Positions 1 through 9,999 of a DNA stretch of 64,000 nucleotides are shown piece by piece. How positions within the stretch are numbered: the first letter of the stretch is position 1; every line of letters starts with the position of its first letter. The stretch comes from Acidisphaera sp. L21 (GTDB lineage: Bacteria; Pseudomonadota; Alphaproteobacteria; Acetobacterales; Acetobacteraceae): NCBI RefSeq assembly GCF_009765685.1, contig NZ_LMUY01000020.1, positions 58,778 to 122,777 of the forward strand, given 5' to 3'. A model generated the notes under the pieces. It searched no databases and had not been told where the DNA came from. It saw only the letters and a list, made by a program, of their open reading frames with translations. A program made the position numbers and the translations under genes.

Positions 1-1
1 T

Positions 2-343
2 TTGGAGGAGATCGGCCACGCCTCCGTCACCCAGGACGGCAACCGCAAGCTCTACACCATCACCGAGGCCGGCCGCGCCCATTTCGACGCCAATCGCGAG
101 CAGGGCATGATGATCCTGGAAACCCTCGCCCGTATCGGCGCCCGCATGGGCCAGGTGCGGGAGGCATTTGCCGGCGTTGACAGCGCCGACCCCAAGGCCG
201 CCGACGAGCTGCACCAGGCCCGCCACGCCCTGAAGCACGCGCTGATGCGCAAGCAGGATTGCACCCCCGACGAAGCACGCCGCATCGCCGCGATCCTGGA
301 CCAGGCGACGGCCGAAATTCTGAAGCGGAAGGACAACGCATGA
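2..343 (+). CDS. PadR-family transcriptional regulator, C-terminal part
   Basis: This is the 3' part of a gene whose start lies before the window. The first visible residues (LEEIGHASV, then NRKLYTITEAGRAHF) match the wing of the PadR winged helix, where a 'KxYxLTxAG' signature is typical. The rest is the helical, coiled-coil-prone C-terminal dimerisation segment. The stop codon overlaps the start of the siderophore-interacting protein gene (ATGA), so the two are co-transcribed. PadR plus SIP-type flavoprotein is a recurrent pairing, and the regulator probably controls the pair in response to iron or flavin status; that role is inferred. The leucine codon TTG at position 2 is internal sequence, not a true start. 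Confidence 0.8.
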   Translation: MEEIGHASVTQDGNRKLYTITEAGRAHFDANREQGMMILETLARIGARMGQVREAFAGVDSADPKAADELHQARHALKHALMRKQDCTPDEARRIAAILDQATAEILKRKDNA

Positions 344-1161
344 ACATGCACACCCCGCTCCGCGTGCCCCTGCGCGTCCGCCACACTCTACGCCGCCGCC
401 TGGTGCAGGTCGTGCGTGTGGAACAGCTCTCCCCCCGCATGCGCCGAATCACCTTTGGCGGGGCGGAGTTGGACGGCTTCACCACCCTCGCCCCCGACGA
501 CCACGTCAAGCTGTTCTTCCCCGCCCCTGGCCAGGACAAGCCCGACCTGCCGGTTTTCGGTCCCGACGGCCCCGTCTATGCCGAAGGCGCCACCCGCCCC
601 GCGGTCCGCGACTACACCCCCCGCCGCTTCGACCCCGAAACACGGGAACTCGCGATCGAATTCGTCCTGCACGGCGACGGCCCGGCGGCCAGTTGGGCGG
701 CCCAGGCTGCCCCCGGCCAATGGATCGGCATCGGCGGCCCCAAGGGATCGATCCTCTCGCCCGAAGGCTTCGGCACCTATCTGCTCGCCGGTGACGAAAC
801 CGCCCTCCCCGCCATCGCCCGCGCCCTGGAGGAAATGCCAGCCGGCCAGCGCGTCCACGCCCTCATCGAGGTCGCCGACCGCGAGGAGGAACGTCACCTC
901 CCCACCGCCGCCAACGCCCGCATCACCTGGCTGCACCGCGGCGAAACCCCCGCCGAAGCCTCACCACTGCTGGAACAGGCCTTGCGCGCACTGGCCCTGC
1001 CGCCGGACGACACCTACGCCTGGCTCGCCGGCGAAATCGGCGTAATGCGCCAGCTTCGCACCTACCTGGTGGAGCAGGCCGGGCTCGCCCGCAGCCAGGT
1101 GCGCGCCGCCGGGTATTGGCGGGCAGGCGAAGCGGACTCCGGCGGCCGGCTGGACGGCTGA
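340..1161 (+). CDS. Siderophore-interacting protein (FAD-dependent ferric-siderophore reductase)
   Basis: A 273-residue cytoplasmic flavoprotein of the SIP/ViuB family, which reduces ferric siderophores with NAD(P)H so that iron is released. An N-terminal FAD-binding beta barrel carries the family signature around residues 85-130 (DYTPRRFD, then EFVLHGDGPAASWA and GIGGPKGS). A C-terminal SIP domain follows, starting at YLLAGDETALPAIARALE. Length is normal for the family. The ATG at 340 was chosen because it overlaps the upstream PadR stop and leaves a typical N terminus (MNMHTPLRVP); the frame stays open further upstream inside the regulator gene. No siderophore receptor or biosynthesis gene is visible nearby. 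Confidence 0.88.
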   Translation: MNMHTPLRVPLRVRHTLRRRLVQVVRVEQLSPRMRRITFGGAELDGFTTLAPDDHVKLFFPAPGQDKPDLPVFGPDGPVYAEGATRPAVRDYTPRRFDPETRELAIEFVLHGDGPAASWAAQAAPGQWIGIGGPKGSILSPEGFGTYLLAGDETALPAIARALEEMPAGQRVHALIEVADREEERHLPTAANARITWLHRGETPAEASPLLEQALRALALPPDDTYAWLAGEIGVMRQLRTYLVEQAGLARSQVRAAGYWRAGEADSGGRLDG

Positions 1162-1258
1162 CCGGCCCATTGTCGCCAAGGCCGATTTGGCGGATGCAGG
1201 ACGATCAGTGTCGCCCGAGAGAACCCCGCATGTCGCGCCCCGCCCGCTCGCGCCACTC

Positions 1259-2023
1259 ATGACCGGCAGCCTTCCCAGCCCCGGCCTCCTCGCCCTCGGC
1301 CTGGCCTTCGTCTTCATCGCCGCCCTCATTCGCGGCTTCACCGGCTTCGGCTTCAGCATCGCCGCCGTCCCCCTGCTGAGCCTCATCGTGCCACCCGCCC
1401 AAGCCGTGCCCATCGTGCTGGTCCTGCAATTGCTGGTCAGCGTGAACGGGTTCGTCCCGGCGGTCCGCATCTGCGACTGGCGCTCGGTCGGCTGGCTGGC
1501 CCTGGGCGCCGCGGTGGCAACGCCGCTGGGCGTGTGGAGCCTAGCCCATTTGCCCGCCTCCCCCGTCCGGTTGTGCATCGCCGCCATCGTGCTGCTGGCA
1601 GTCCTGGTGCTGGCCCGCGGCACCCGGGTCGGCCTGGTGGCGGGCCGCGGCATCCTCCCGTTCGGCATTGTGTCCGGCCTGTTCAACGGCCTGGCCGGAA
1701 TGCCGGGTCCGCCGGTCATCGCATTCTACCTCGCCTCGCCAATCACCACCGGCGTGGCCCGAGCATCCATGATCGTGTTCTTCCTGGCGACCTCGATCTT
1801 CGCGCTCATCCCGCTCGCCACCCTGGGCATGCTCGGCTGGCCGATCGCGATCATGGCCCTGGCCGGTTTCCCCGCCGTCTGGGCTGGGTCATGGCTCGGC
1901 GCCCGGATGTACCGGGGCAGTTCGGACCAGCGCTACCGCATGGTGGCACTCGCCCTCCTCATCGTCACCGCCATCCTGGCCGCCGCCCGGGCCGTGCTGG
2001 ACCTTATCGCTGCATCTGCATGA
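1259..2023 (+). CDS. TauE/SafE-family membrane permease
   Basis: A roughly 254-residue, very hydrophobic protein with about eight membrane segments and the family-typical glycine- and phenylalanine-rich first helix (ALIRGFTGFGFSIAAVPLL). A second half-repeat begins near GIVSGLFNGLAGMPGPPVIAFYL. TauE/SafE proteins export sulfite or organosulfonates across the inner membrane; the substrate cannot be read from the sequence. The ATG at 1259 lies just before the first helix. A GTG at 1208, preceded by AGGA, is an alternative that would add 17 residues. The gene converges on cyoD and their 3' ends overlap by 20 bp, so no terminator fits between them. Confidence 0.8.
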   Translation: MTGSLPSPGLLALGLAFVFIAALIRGFTGFGFSIAAVPLLSLIVPPAQAVPIVLVLQLLVSVNGFVPAVRICDWRSVGWLALGAAVATPLGVWSLAHLPASPVRLCIAAIVLLAVLVLARGTRVGLVAGRGILPFGIVSGLFNGLAGMPGPPVIAFYLASPITTGVARASMIVFFLATSIFALIPLATLGMLGWPIAIMALAGFPAVWAGSWLGARMYRGSSDQRYRMVALALLIVTAILAAARAVLDLIAASA

Positions 2024-2390
2024 TCTGATCCATCGGCAGCATGTTCTGGTTCAGATGCGACACGATCCACAGCGACCCGGCGATCACCAGGAACACGATC
2101 AACACGCCGAACGCCAGCGCCATCACGTTGTTGACATTGTCCGGCCCAGTCGTGATGTGCAGGAAAAACACCAAATGAACGCCCATCTGCGCCACGGCCA
2201 GCACCGCCAGCGCGATCGGAATGCTGGGCGCCCAAACCCAGCCCGTGCCGGCCACGACGAACGACACGACGGTCAGCAGCGTCGCAAGGCCCAACCCGAT
2301 CAGATAGCCGCGAACCCCCTTGGCAATCTCCCGGTCATCGATCGGCTCGTCACCCGGCGCGATATCGGCTTGACGCGCATGCTCACTCAT
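2004..2390 (-). CDS. cyoD: Cytochrome bo3 ubiquinol oxidase subunit IV
   Basis: A 128-residue small membrane subunit with three hydrophobic helices. It carries the conserved 'AQMGVHLVFFLHI' helix and a C-terminal helix ending in SLWIVSHLNQNM, both hallmarks of CyoD/COX4-pro proteins. It helps assemble and stabilise the oxidase and has no redox centre. The start ATG overlaps the cyoC stop by 4 bp. It is the last gene of the cyoABCD operon and its 3' end runs 20 bp into the convergent TauE gene. Confidence 0.93.
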   Translation of the reverse strand: MSEHARQADIAPGDEPIDDREIAKGVRGYLIGLGLATLLTVVSFVVAGTGWVWAPSIPIALAVLAVAQMGVHLVFFLHITTGPDNVNNVMALAFGVLIVFLVIAGSLWIVSHLNQNMLPMDQIMQMQR

Positions 2391-3043
2391 CGACCGGCTC
2401 CCATCAGATACACGACCGAGAACAACGCCACCCACACGATATCCAACGCATGCCAGAACAGGCTGAAGCATAGGACCCGCCTCAGAATGTCCGGCCGGAA
2501 GCCCTTGGCCCAAACCTGCGCCATCATCGTCAGCAGCCACAGCAGCCCGGCGGTCACGTGCAGCCCATGGCAGCCAACCAGCGTGAAGAATGCGGACAGG
2601 AATGCACTCCGGCTCGGCCCGGCGTCCCGCGCCACCAGCGACGTGAACTCCCGCAGCTCCAGCCCCAGGAACGTGGCGCCCAACACGAAGGTCACCGCCA
2701 TCCCGCCATAGAACCAGGATTTCCGCCGCGCCCAAACGCCGATCGTGGCAATGCCGGAGGTGAAGCTGGACAACAGCAGGCACGCCGTCTCCCATGCCAC
2801 GCCATGCAGGTCGAACAGATCGCGCCCGCTCGGCCCCTTCGCCGTGGCGTCCGTCAGCACCGCGTAGCTGGCGAAGAACGCCGCAAACATGATGATATCG
2901 CTCAGCAGGAAGATCCAGAACCCATACCCGGCGATAACCCGCTTGGACCCTGCCGCACGCGCCGCATGGCTCGGCGGCCCACTTCCCCCGGCGTGCCCAA
3001 TATGGTTCGGATCCATCCCGGCGGTCGAGTGATGCCCGCTCAT
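2387..3043 (-). CDS. cyoC: Cytochrome bo3 ubiquinol oxidase subunit III
   Basis: A 218-residue polytopic protein with five predicted membrane helices and a hydrophilic, His-rich N terminus. Family signatures include the first helix around [17 protein letters not shown], the acidic-residue helix GLELREF and the C-terminal helix [15 protein letters not shown]. Subunit III of heme-copper oxidases supports the proton-pumping catalytic subunit. Overlaps of 4 bp with both cyoB and cyoD indicate translational coupling. Confidence 0.95.
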   Translation of the reverse strand: MSGHHSTAGMDPNHIGHAGGSGPPSHAARAAGSKRVIAGYGFWIFLLSDIIMFAAFFASYAVLTDATAKGPSGRDLFDLHGVAWETACLLLSSFTSGIATIGVWARRKSWFYGGMAVTFVLGATFLGLELREFTSLVARDAGPSRSAFLSAFFTLVGCHGLHVTAGLLWLLTMMAQVWAKGFRPDILRRVLCFSLFWHALDIVWVALFSVVYLMGAGR

Positions 3044-5043
3044 GACGAGGCCAACGCGGCATCTGAATGGGCCCGTATCGCCCTGCGATGAGCGCGATCG
3101 ATCTTCGCCACCTCATCCGCGTCGATTTTGTATTCGGTCTCGTTCCGCCAGGCGAACACCACGAAGGTGGCATAGGCGCCGATCCCGCCCACGATGACCA
3201 GCCACCAGATATGCCAGATCAGCGCGAAGCCCATGAAGGTGGCGAAGAACGCACAGATCACGCCGGTCGGCGTATTGGCCGGCATCTCGATATCCTCGTA
3301 CTCCGGCTCCTCGTTCGAATGCGCCTGATCACGCGCGTGCTGCTTGATGCCCCAATACGCGTCCTCGCCCTCTACATTCGGCAGAATGGCGAAGTTGAAC
3401 GCCGGCGGTGGCGACGACGTCGCCCATTCCAGCGAACGGCCGTTCCACGGATCGCCCGTCTCGTCCCGCAACGACTCACGATGCCGGATGCTGACCACGA
3501 GCTGAGCGACTTGCAGCATGATGCCGCATAGGATCAGCGCCGCCCCGGCTGCCGCAGCGATCAGCCACGGATGCCATTCCGGCACGTCGTAATGCTGCAT
3601 CCGCCGGGTCATCCCCATCAGCCCCAACACATAGAGCGGCATGAAGGCCAGATAGAACCCGACGATCCAGAACCAGAACGCTGCCCGGCCCAGCCGGTCA
3701 TGCAGGCGAAAGCCGAACGCCTTCGGGAACCAGTACGTATATCCCGCGAACGACCCGAACAGCACGCCGCCGATGATGACGTTGTGGAAATGCGCCACCA
3801 GGAACAGGCTGTTATGCAGCACGAAATCCGCCGGAGGCACCGCCAGTAGCACGCCCGTCATCCCGCCGATCACGAAGGTGACGATGAACCCCAGCGACCA
3901 CAACATCGGCACCGAATACACGATCCGGCCGCCGAACATCGTGAACAACCAATTGAACACCTTCACCCCTGTCGGCACGGCGATGATCATCGTCGTCACC
4001 GCGAAGATCCCGTTCACATCCGCCCCGGCGCCCATGGTGAAGAAGTGGTGCAGCCACACCATGAATGCCAGAATGCAGATCACCATCGTCGCCGCCACCA
4101 TCGAACGATATCCGAACAGCGGCTTGCCGGAGAAGGTCGGGATGATTTCGGAGAAAATGCCGAATGCCGGCAAAATAAGGATGTAGACCTCCGGATGGCC
4201 CCAGGCCCAGATCAGGTTCATGAACATCATCACGTTCCCACCGGCCTCGTTGGTGAAGAAGTGGAACCCCAGATACCGGTCCAGCAACAGCATCGCCAGC
4301 GTCGCCGTCAAAATCGGGAACGCCGCCACGATCAGCAGATTGGACGCCAGCGTTGTCCAGCAGAACATCGGCATGCGCATATACGTCATGCCCGGCGCAT
4401 GGATCTTCAGCACCGTCGTCACCAGGTTAACGCCCGACAGCAACGTGCCGACACCGGAGATCTGCAACGCCCACAGATAATAGTCGACGCCAACGCCGGG
4501 CGAATACGCGATCTCCGACAGTGGCGGATACGGCAACCACCCCGTGCGCGCGAATTCCCCCACCACCAGCGAAATATTCACCAGCAACGCCCCAGTCGCC
4601 GTCAGCCAGAAACTCACGGAGTTCAGTGTCGGAAACGCCACATCCCGCGCGCCAAGCTGCAGCGGCACGACGAAATTCATCAGCCCGATCACGAACGGCA
4701 TGGCGACAAAGAAGATCATCAGCGTGCCATGCGCGGAGAAGATCTGGTCGTAATGCTCCGGCGGCAAATAACCCGGCGATTGAAACGCCAGCGCCTGCTG
4801 CGACCGCATCAGGATCGCATCGGAGAACCCGCGCAACAGCATCACCATCGCCAGCAAAGTGTACATCACGCCGATCCGCTTGTGATCGACGCTGGTGATC
4901 CACTCCCGCCACAGATACGGCAGCCATCCCTTTAGCACCACGAGGGCCATGACCCCGAAAATCCCCAGCGCCACCACGCCCGAGGCGATCATTGGGATCG
5001 GCTGGTCCAGTGGAACGGCAGCCCAGCTTAGTTTTCCGAACAT
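3040..5043 (-). CDS. cyoB: Cytochrome bo3 ubiquinol oxidase subunit I
   Basis: The 667-residue catalytic subunit that oxidises ubiquinol, reduces O2 to water and pumps protons. The heme and copper ligands are present: the His of SAHGTLM (about residue 105), the His-Tyr pair of [12 protein letters not shown], the double His of WLHHFF and the histidines of [12 protein letters not shown]. The ubiquinol-site residues known from E. coli CyoB are kept: Arg71 and Asp75 in RGFSD, and His97 and Gln100 in HYDQ. Length matches E. coli CyoB. It starts one base after the cyoA stop and overlaps cyoC by 4 bp. Confidence 0.97.
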   Translation of the reverse strand: MFGKLSWAAVPLDQPIPMIASGVVALGIFGVMALVVLKGWLPYLWREWITSVDHKRIGVMYTLLAMVMLLRGFSDAILMRSQQALAFQSPGYLPPEHYDQIFSAHGTLMIFFVAMPFVIGLMNFVVPLQLGARDVAFPTLNSVSFWLTATGALLVNISLVVGEFARTGWLPYPPLSEIAYSPGVGVDYYLWALQISGVGTLLSGVNLVTTVLKIHAPGMTYMRMPMFCWTTLASNLLIVAAFPILTATLAMLLLDRYLGFHFFTNEAGGNVMMFMNLIWAWGHPEVYILILPAFGIFSEIIPTFSGKPLFGYRSMVAATMVICILAFMVWLHHFFTMGAGADVNGIFAVTTMIIAVPTGVKVFNWLFTMFGGRIVYSVPMLWSLGFIVTFVIGGMTGVLLAVPPADFVLHNSLFLVAHFHNVIIGGVLFGSFAGYTYWFPKAFGFRLHDRLGRAAFWFWIVGFYLAFMPLYVLGLMGMTRRMQHYDVPEWHPWLIAAAAGAALILCGIMLQVAQLVVSIRHRESLRDETGDPWNGRSLEWATSSPPPAFNFAILPNVEGEDAYWGIKQHARDQAHSNEEPEYEDIEMPANTPTGVICAFFATFMGFALIWHIWWLVIVGGIGAYATFVVFAWRNETEYKIDADEVAKIDRAHRRAIRAHSDAALASS

Positions 5044-5044
5044 G

Positions 5045-5917
5045 CTATTGCTCCGCCCTTGGTCCGGGCCCCGGTGGCAGTTCCTGCGACACGATCTTGT
5101 GGAACAGCGCCGGATCGATATCCCGATACAGCGAAGGCTTTACGTTGGTGCTTTGTTTCGCAAGGTCGGCATATCCTGCCGCGTCCAGCACCGGCCCAGT
5201 CCTGCGCGTGGCGTCGACCCAGCTTTGGAACTCCGCCGCCGGCACCGCGCGCATTTCAAAATGCATGTCGGAAAAACCGTCACCGCTGTAATGCGACGAC
5301 ATTCCAGCGAAATGACCCGGTGCATCCGCCTGCAGGTTCAACTGCGTCGTCATGCCGTTCATGGTGTAGATCATGCTGCCCAGTTGCGGCACGAAGAACG
5401 CGTTCATCACGCTGCCCGACGTCAATGCGAAATGCACCGGCGCCCCGGCCGGCACCACCAATTGATTGACGCTGGCGATATGCTGGTCCGGGTAGATGAA
5501 CAGCCATTTCCAATCCAACGACACCGCCTGGATCTCGAGGGCAGGCTTGTCCGAGGCCAATTTCTGCGCCGGGTCCAACTCATGCGACGCGACCCAGGCG
5601 ACACCGCCCAGCAACATGATCGTCAACAGCGGGATCGCCCAAACGATCAGCTCCAACTGCCCGGAATACGCCCATGTCGGCAGGTAGCGCGCCCGCGTGT
5701 TCGACGTTCGGAACCACCAGGCGACGCCCATCGTGGCAAGCAACGTCGGAACGACGATCGCCAGCATGATGGCCAGCGAGTCGATCAGGATCGTCCGTTC
5801 CGCGGTGCCAATTGGTCCCTTCGGGTCCAGCACGCCTCCGCAGGCCGTCAGCAGTATGGGACTCGCGCCAACCAGCGCGCGCCAAGCCCATCTACGACAT
5901 CGCGTCGAAACGCCCAT
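5045..5917 (-). CDS. cyoA: Cytochrome bo3 ubiquinol oxidase subunit II (lipoprotein)
   Basis: A 290-residue subunit with a lipoprotein signal (lipobox LTAC near residue 26), two membrane helices and a periplasmic cupredoxin-like domain. The CuA ligands of cytochrome c oxidases are missing: the region corresponding to the CuA loop reads [15 protein letters not shown], as in quinol oxidases, so electrons come from ubiquinol. It is the first gene of cyoABCD. The promoter must lie in the 136 bp between 5918 and 6053 or upstream with the preceding same-strand operon; no clear -35/-10 pair was recognised there. Confidence 0.95.
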   Translation of the reverse strand: MGVSTRCRRWAWRALVGASPILLTACGGVLDPKGPIGTAERTILIDSLAIMLAIVVPTLLATMGVAWWFRTSNTRARYLPTWAYSGQLELIVWAIPLLTIMLLGGVAWVASHELDPAQKLASDKPALEIQAVSLDWKWLFIYPDQHIASVNQLVVPAGAPVHFALTSGSVMNAFFVPQLGSMIYTMNGMTTQLNLQADAPGHFAGMSSHYSGDGFSDMHFEMRAVPAAEFQSWVDATRRTGPVLDAAGYADLAKQSTNVKPSLYRDIDPALFHKIVSQELPPGPGPRAEQ

Positions 5918-6053
5918 CCCTCGCCCCTATCTGGAAATCCACTGGAAGCGACCGATCCGACGTGGCTTCTTGCGTCCCCGAACGTGACGGGATGGGGGCA
6001 GTTTCAGCCGGGTTGCATGATGATTGGAATAACCCGCTACGTGGCTCGGTGCC

Positions 6054-7340
6054 TCATGCGAACGACACCGGCGGCGGCATGGCGGCGGGATCTAGGATGG
6101 CACCCTGCCCCCGCAAAATCGCCCGCACCGCCGCCGCGCGAGCCTCGCCCCCCCAGCCTTCGCCCGCCCGGGCATGGCAGGCCGCCGCCACCCCCGCCGC
6201 CTGCCCGGTGGCAAACGCCGTGCCCATCACCCGCAGCGACGCCCCCGCCTCCCGGTCCGCATCCGCCGTGCGCCCGGCCGCGAACAGATTGGGCGTATCC
6301 ACCGACATCAGGCACGACAGCGGAATATCATAGGCGCCCTTACCCGGCGGATACGCGAACGAACTCTCGAAGCTCGTCCGGTCATGCCACTCCACCCCCC
6401 ACGCGCCCAGCCCGATGCAATCCTCCGCCCGCTTTCCCGCCATCACATCCGCCCAGCGCAACTGCCCCTTGCTGTCGATGTGCCGGCTCTCCCGCGTGCC
6501 GAATTGCGGACCGGTGGAGGCGAGATACGCGCGCTCCCACCCCTTCAGCCCGCGCAGAATGTCCAGATAGATCCAGGCCTGCCGCCGGCCCTCCCGCTCC
6601 GCCCGCGCCATGCTGGCCGCGTCGCGCGGGTCGTAATCGGCCGAGGCCAGGTAGGCGACCACATCCCCCGACATCGGCAGCCGCGTGATGACGCTGCGGG
6701 TTTTCGTCACCGCCGCCCCCGCCAGCTTCGCCGCCTCGATCGCCTGGCTGACGGCAGCCGCCGACACATCCGCATCCGGCGCCACCCCGCCGAACCGCGT
6801 GCCCAGCGTGCCCAAATTCACCGCCCCACCATTGCCATACCGTGTCGCGGCCCCAGCATGCCAGGCCAGGTCACAATCGCCACTGGCATCGACGAACGCC
6901 GCCGCTGCCACCACGTGATCGCCGCCATGGTCGGTAAACCGGACCCGCCGCAGCACGCCACCCTCCCGCTCCGCGCCCGACACGAAGGCGTGCAACAGCA
7001 CCTCGACCCCCGCTTCCGCGCACACTTCGTCATAGGCCCGCTTGGCCCCCTCCGGGTCGAACACCAGAAACACGCCGCGATGCCGCTGCGGCGGCGTCAC
7101 CGCTCCCATCCCGCGCAATTTCGCCAGCACCAGGTCGGCAACCCCGCCCACCGCCTGCTGCGGCGCCTCACCCAGCGTATAGAGGCCGCAATAGGTCAGC
7201 ACGTTGCGCATCGTGCCGGCGCCACCCAGGCAGCCCGCGGCCTCGATCAGCCCAACCCGCGCGCCGGCCTGCGCCGCCCCAACCGCGGCCCCAATCCCAG
7301 CCGCCCCGCCGCCAACCACCAGCACATCGAACGTCGGCAC
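6054..7340 (-). CDS. FAD-dependent oxidoreductase (FAD_oxidored type)
   Basis: A 428-residue flavoprotein. The N terminus has the Rossmann dinucleotide-binding motif (VVGGGAAGIGAAVGAAQAG, residues 8-26), followed by GCLGGAGTMRNVLTYCG, characteristic of the FAD_oxidored group. The C terminus holds the second FAD contact (NLFAAGRTADAD and GTAFATGQAAGVAAA). The substrate is unknown. The GTG start lies 3 bp after the upstream reductase stop, making it third in a dehydratase-reductase-oxidoreductase operon. That context suggests oxidation of a hydroxy acid or sugar-acid derivative. There is no signal peptide. Confidence 0.8.
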   Translation of the reverse strand: MPTFDVLVVGGGAAGIGAAVGAAQAGARVGLIEAAGCLGGAGTMRNVLTYCGLYTLGEAPQQAVGGVADLVLAKLRGMGAVTPPQRHRGVFLVFDPEGAKRAYDEVCAEAGVEVLLHAFVSGAEREGGVLRRVRFTDHGGDHVVAAAAFVDASGDCDLAWHAGAATRYGNGGAVNLGTLGTRFGGVAPDADVSAAAVSQAIEAAKLAGAAVTKTRSVITRLPMSGDVVAYLASADYDPRDAASMARAEREGRRQAWIYLDILRGLKGWERAYLASTGPQFGTRESRHIDSKGQLRWADVMAGKRAEDCIGLGAWGVEWHDRTSFESSFAYPPGKGAYDIPLSCLMSVDTPNLFAAGRTADADREAGASLRVMGTAFATGQAAGVAAACHARAGEGWGGEARAAAVRAILRGQGAILDPAAMPPPVSFA

Positions 7341-7343
7341 GGC

Positions 7344-8213
7344 TTAGGATTGGCCTTTGGCAATGACCTTGCTGACCACCGGCCAATATTGCGCGCCATA
7401 CCCGGCGCCGATGGCCTCCTGCAGCAGCCCATCCGCCAGTTCCGCGCCCCGCAGCGTCAACCCGGCGTCGCGCGCCAACTCCAGCGCATACAGCAAATCC
7501 TTCCGCGCGTAGTCGGTCGAAAACGCCCGTTCCGGAAACGCGCCTGGGATGATCGCCTTCAGCCCGTGATTGCGCAGTGCGAAGCTGTCGGCAGACCCTT
7601 TGGACAGCGTTTCCAGCAGCACCCTGCCATCCATCCCCGCCCGCTCCGCCACCGCGACCGCCTCGGACAGCGCGATGACGGTCTGGATCAGCACCATGTT
7701 GTTCATGATCTTCGCGATCTGCCCGCTCCCCACCGCCCCGCAATGCGTGATGTCGGACGCCATGCAGGCCAGCAATGGCCGGATCGCCTCGAACAACGCC
7801 GGGTCGGCCCCGACCATGATGCTGAGCGTCCCCGCCTCCGCCGCCTGCCGGGTGCGGGCGATCGGCGAATCAGCATACGCCACGCCCTTCGCCGCAAACG
7901 CCACCGCCAGTTCCCGCGACAACGCCACCGGCGAGGTGCCCAGGTCCACCAGCGTTTGCCCGGCCCGCGCATGGGCCAGCAGATCCGCACACACCGCCTG
8001 CACATGCTTGCCACTCGGCAGCGCCATGAAGATCACGTCGCACGCCGCCGCCAAAGCCGCCAAACTCTCCGCCGCCGTCACGCCATGCGCCGCCAACCGT
8101 TGCAACGGCGCAGATGATTGGTCGAACGCAAACACCGGCTCGGCCTGCTTGGTCGCCAGGTTACGGCACATCGGCTCGCCCATGACGCCCAGGCCGATGA
8201 AGCCGATGCTCAC
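7344..8213 (-). CDS. NAD(P)-dependent 3-hydroxyisobutyrate / tartronate-semialdehyde reductase-like dehydrogenase
   Basis: A 289-residue beta-hydroxyacid dehydrogenase. The N terminus has GFIGLGVMGEPMCRNL, the standard NAD(P)-binding fingerprint. The substrate-binding segment reads DSPIARTRQAAEAGTLSIMVG, where most family members have DAPVSGG; the SGG is replaced here by ARTRQ, so the substrate may differ. The catalytic lysine helix is GQIAKIMNNM. The GTG start overlaps the upstream dehydratase stop (GTGA). With the dehydratase it could convert a sugar-acid-derived oxo acid to a hydroxy acid; this is inference. Confidence 0.83.
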   Translation of the reverse strand: MSIGFIGLGVMGEPMCRNLATKQAEPVFAFDQSSAPLQRLAAHGVTAAESLAALAAACDVIFMALPSGKHVQAVCADLLAHARAGQTLVDLGTSPVALSRELAVAFAAKGVAYADSPIARTRQAAEAGTLSIMVGADPALFEAIRPLLACMASDITHCGAVGSGQIAKIMNNMVLIQTVIALSEAVAVAERAGMDGRVLLETLSKGSADSFALRNHGLKAIIPGAFPERAFSTDYARKDLLYALELARDAGLTLRGAELADGLLQEAIGAGYGAQYWPVVSKVIAKGQS

Positions 8214-9913
8214 GCCTCTTCCTCCTCCGCCTCGCCGATCAAGAAGTCGAAGTCACATCCCTGGTCGGCTTGCGTGACAGTGTCGTGGAATAGCTTGGCA
8301 TAGCCCCGCTTCGGCGCCTTGCGCGCCTCGATCGGCGTCCGCAACGCCAACTCCGCCGCATCGACCAACAAATCGATCCGCCGTCCCTCCACATCCAGCT
8401 TGATCATATCCCCCGTCCGCACCAGCCCCAGCGGCCCACCGACGGCGGATTCCGGCGTGATGTGCAGCACGATCGTGCCGAACGCCGTGCCCGACATCCG
8501 AGCATCCGAAATGCGCACCATGTCCTTCACCCCGGCCTGTGCCAGCTTGCGCGGGATCGGCAGATACCCCGCCTCCGGCATGCCCGGCGCCCCCTTCGGC
8601 CCGGCGTTCAGCAGCACCAGAACATCCTCCGCCGCCACGTCCAGCTCCGGGTCGTCGATGCGGTTGGTCATGTCCTCCACACTGTCGAACACCACGGCCC
8701 GCCCGGTGTGCTGCAACAACCCCGCCGTCGCCGCCGCGTGCTTGATCACCGCCCCGCCCGGCGCCAAATTGCCATGCAGCACCGCCATCCCGCCGGTCGA
8801 TTTCAACGGCGCGTTGCGCGACCGGATCACCGTCTGCCCCGGCACATCCTCCGCCGCATCCGCATAGTCGCGCAGCGTGCCGCCAATCACGGTTGGCGCA
8901 TCCAAATCCAGGAACGGCGCCAATTCCTGCAGCAGCCGCGGCACGCCGCCGGCATGGTGCAGATGCTCCATGTAGTGATCGCCGGACGGCTTCAGATCCA
9001 CCAGCACCGGCACCTCGCGCCCGATCTGGTCGAACGCGGCCAGATCCAGCTTGATCCCGACCCGCCCGGCAATCGCCGCCAGATGCACCAGCCCATTGGT
9101 CGACCCGCCAATCGCCTGCAACACCACCATGGCATTGCGCAACGACGCCGCCGTTATCAGCGAGCGTGGCGCCGGGCCATGCCGTGTCGCCATCGCCACC
9201 GCCGCCTTGCCGGATGCCTCGCCGCACCGCAGCCGCTCCGCATGCGGCGCGGGGATCGCCGCACTCATCGGCAGCGACAACCCCATCGCCTCGATCATGC
9301 ACGCCATGGTGGAGGCAGTACCCATCACCATGCAGGTCCCCACCGAAGGCGCCAGCCGGCCGCTGATGATCTCGATCTCCGCCTCATCGATCTTGCCTGC
9401 GCGGTGCTGGCCCCACATGCGCCGGCAATCCGTACACGCGCCCAGCACCTCGCCCCGGTGATGCCCCACCACCATCGGTCCCACCGGCAGCACGATCGCC
9501 GGGATTCCCGCCGACGCCGCGCCCATGATCTGCGCCGGCAGCGTCTTGTCGCAGCCGCCCAACAGCACCACCGCATCCATCGGCTGCGCGCGAACCATCT
9601 CCTCGGTGTCCATCGCCATCAAATTGCGCAGGTACATGCTGGTCGGGTGCGCGAAGGATTCATGGATGGAAATGGTCGGGAAGTTCATCGGCAAGCCGCC
9701 CGCCAGCATCACCCCGCGCCGCACCGCCTCGATCAATTGCGGCGCGTTACCATGGCACGGATTGAAGTCGCTCGCGGTGTCGGTAATCCCGATGATCGGC
9801 CGGTCCAGCGCATCATCCGAATACCCGGCGGCCTTGATGAACGCCTTGCGCAGGAACAGCGAAAACCCTGCATCGCCGTAGCTGGTGAGACCTTTGCGTA
9901 GACCGCTGGCCAT
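8210..9913 (-). CDS. IlvD/Edd-family dehydratase (dihydroxy-acid or sugar-acid dehydratase)
   Basis: A 567-residue iron-sulfur dehydratase that removes water from a 2,3-dihydroxy acid. The three cluster cysteines are recognisable in DFNPCHGN, GGCDKTLPAQIMG and GACTDCRRMWG. The FNPCH and CTDC contexts look more like the pentonate/aldonate dehydratase branch than valine-pathway IlvD, so sugar-acid catabolism is likelier. The start at 9913 (MASGLRKGLTS) was chosen because GAGGGG lies 8-9 bases upstream; a longer open frame adds a non-homologous 27-residue leader. It is first in a three-gene operon and divergent from the RutA-like gene. Confidence 0.85.
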   Translation of the reverse strand: MASGLRKGLTSYGDAGFSLFLRKAFIKAAGYSDDALDRPIIGITDTASDFNPCHGNAPQLIEAVRRGVMLAGGLPMNFPTISIHESFAHPTSMYLRNLMAMDTEEMVRAQPMDAVVLLGGCDKTLPAQIMGAASAGIPAIVLPVGPMVVGHHRGEVLGACTDCRRMWGQHRAGKIDEAEIEIISGRLAPSVGTCMVMGTASTMACMIEAMGLSLPMSAAIPAPHAERLRCGEASGKAAVAMATRHGPAPRSLITAASLRNAMVVLQAIGGSTNGLVHLAAIAGRVGIKLDLAAFDQIGREVPVLVDLKPSGDHYMEHLHHAGGVPRLLQELAPFLDLDAPTVIGGTLRDYADAAEDVPGQTVIRSRNAPLKSTGGMAVLHGNLAPGGAVIKHAAATAGLLQHTGRAVVFDSVEDMTNRIDDPELDVAAEDVLVLLNAGPKGAPGMPEAGYLPIPRKLAQAGVKDMVRISDARMSGTAFGTIVLHITPESAVGGPLGLVRTGDMIKLDVEGRRIDLLVDAAELALRTPIEARKAPKRGYAKLFHDTVTQADQGCDFDFLIGEAEEEEA

Positions 9914-9999
9914 GCCGTTTTCCCCTCGAACACCCCATCCATAGGACCGGCGCCCCCAGGCCTTGTCAACAAAACGGCCCATACTGCAAGGCAACGGCT

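Noticed and set aside
4895-6688. Long plus-strand open frame (597 codons) opposite cyoA and the FAD oxidoreductase gene
   Set aside because: Its translation is Arg/Pro/His-rich with no domain, the typical mirror image of GC-rich genes; the opposite strand has clear families.
6174-8117. Long plus-strand open frame (647 codons)
   Set aside because: Antisense to two well-recognised enzymes, with very biased Arg/His/Pro composition.
9963-9972. TTGTCAACAA as a third copy of the TTGTCCGGACAA operator
   Set aside because: Only the outer TTGT/ACAA halves match and the centre is 2 bp shorter; likely chance.
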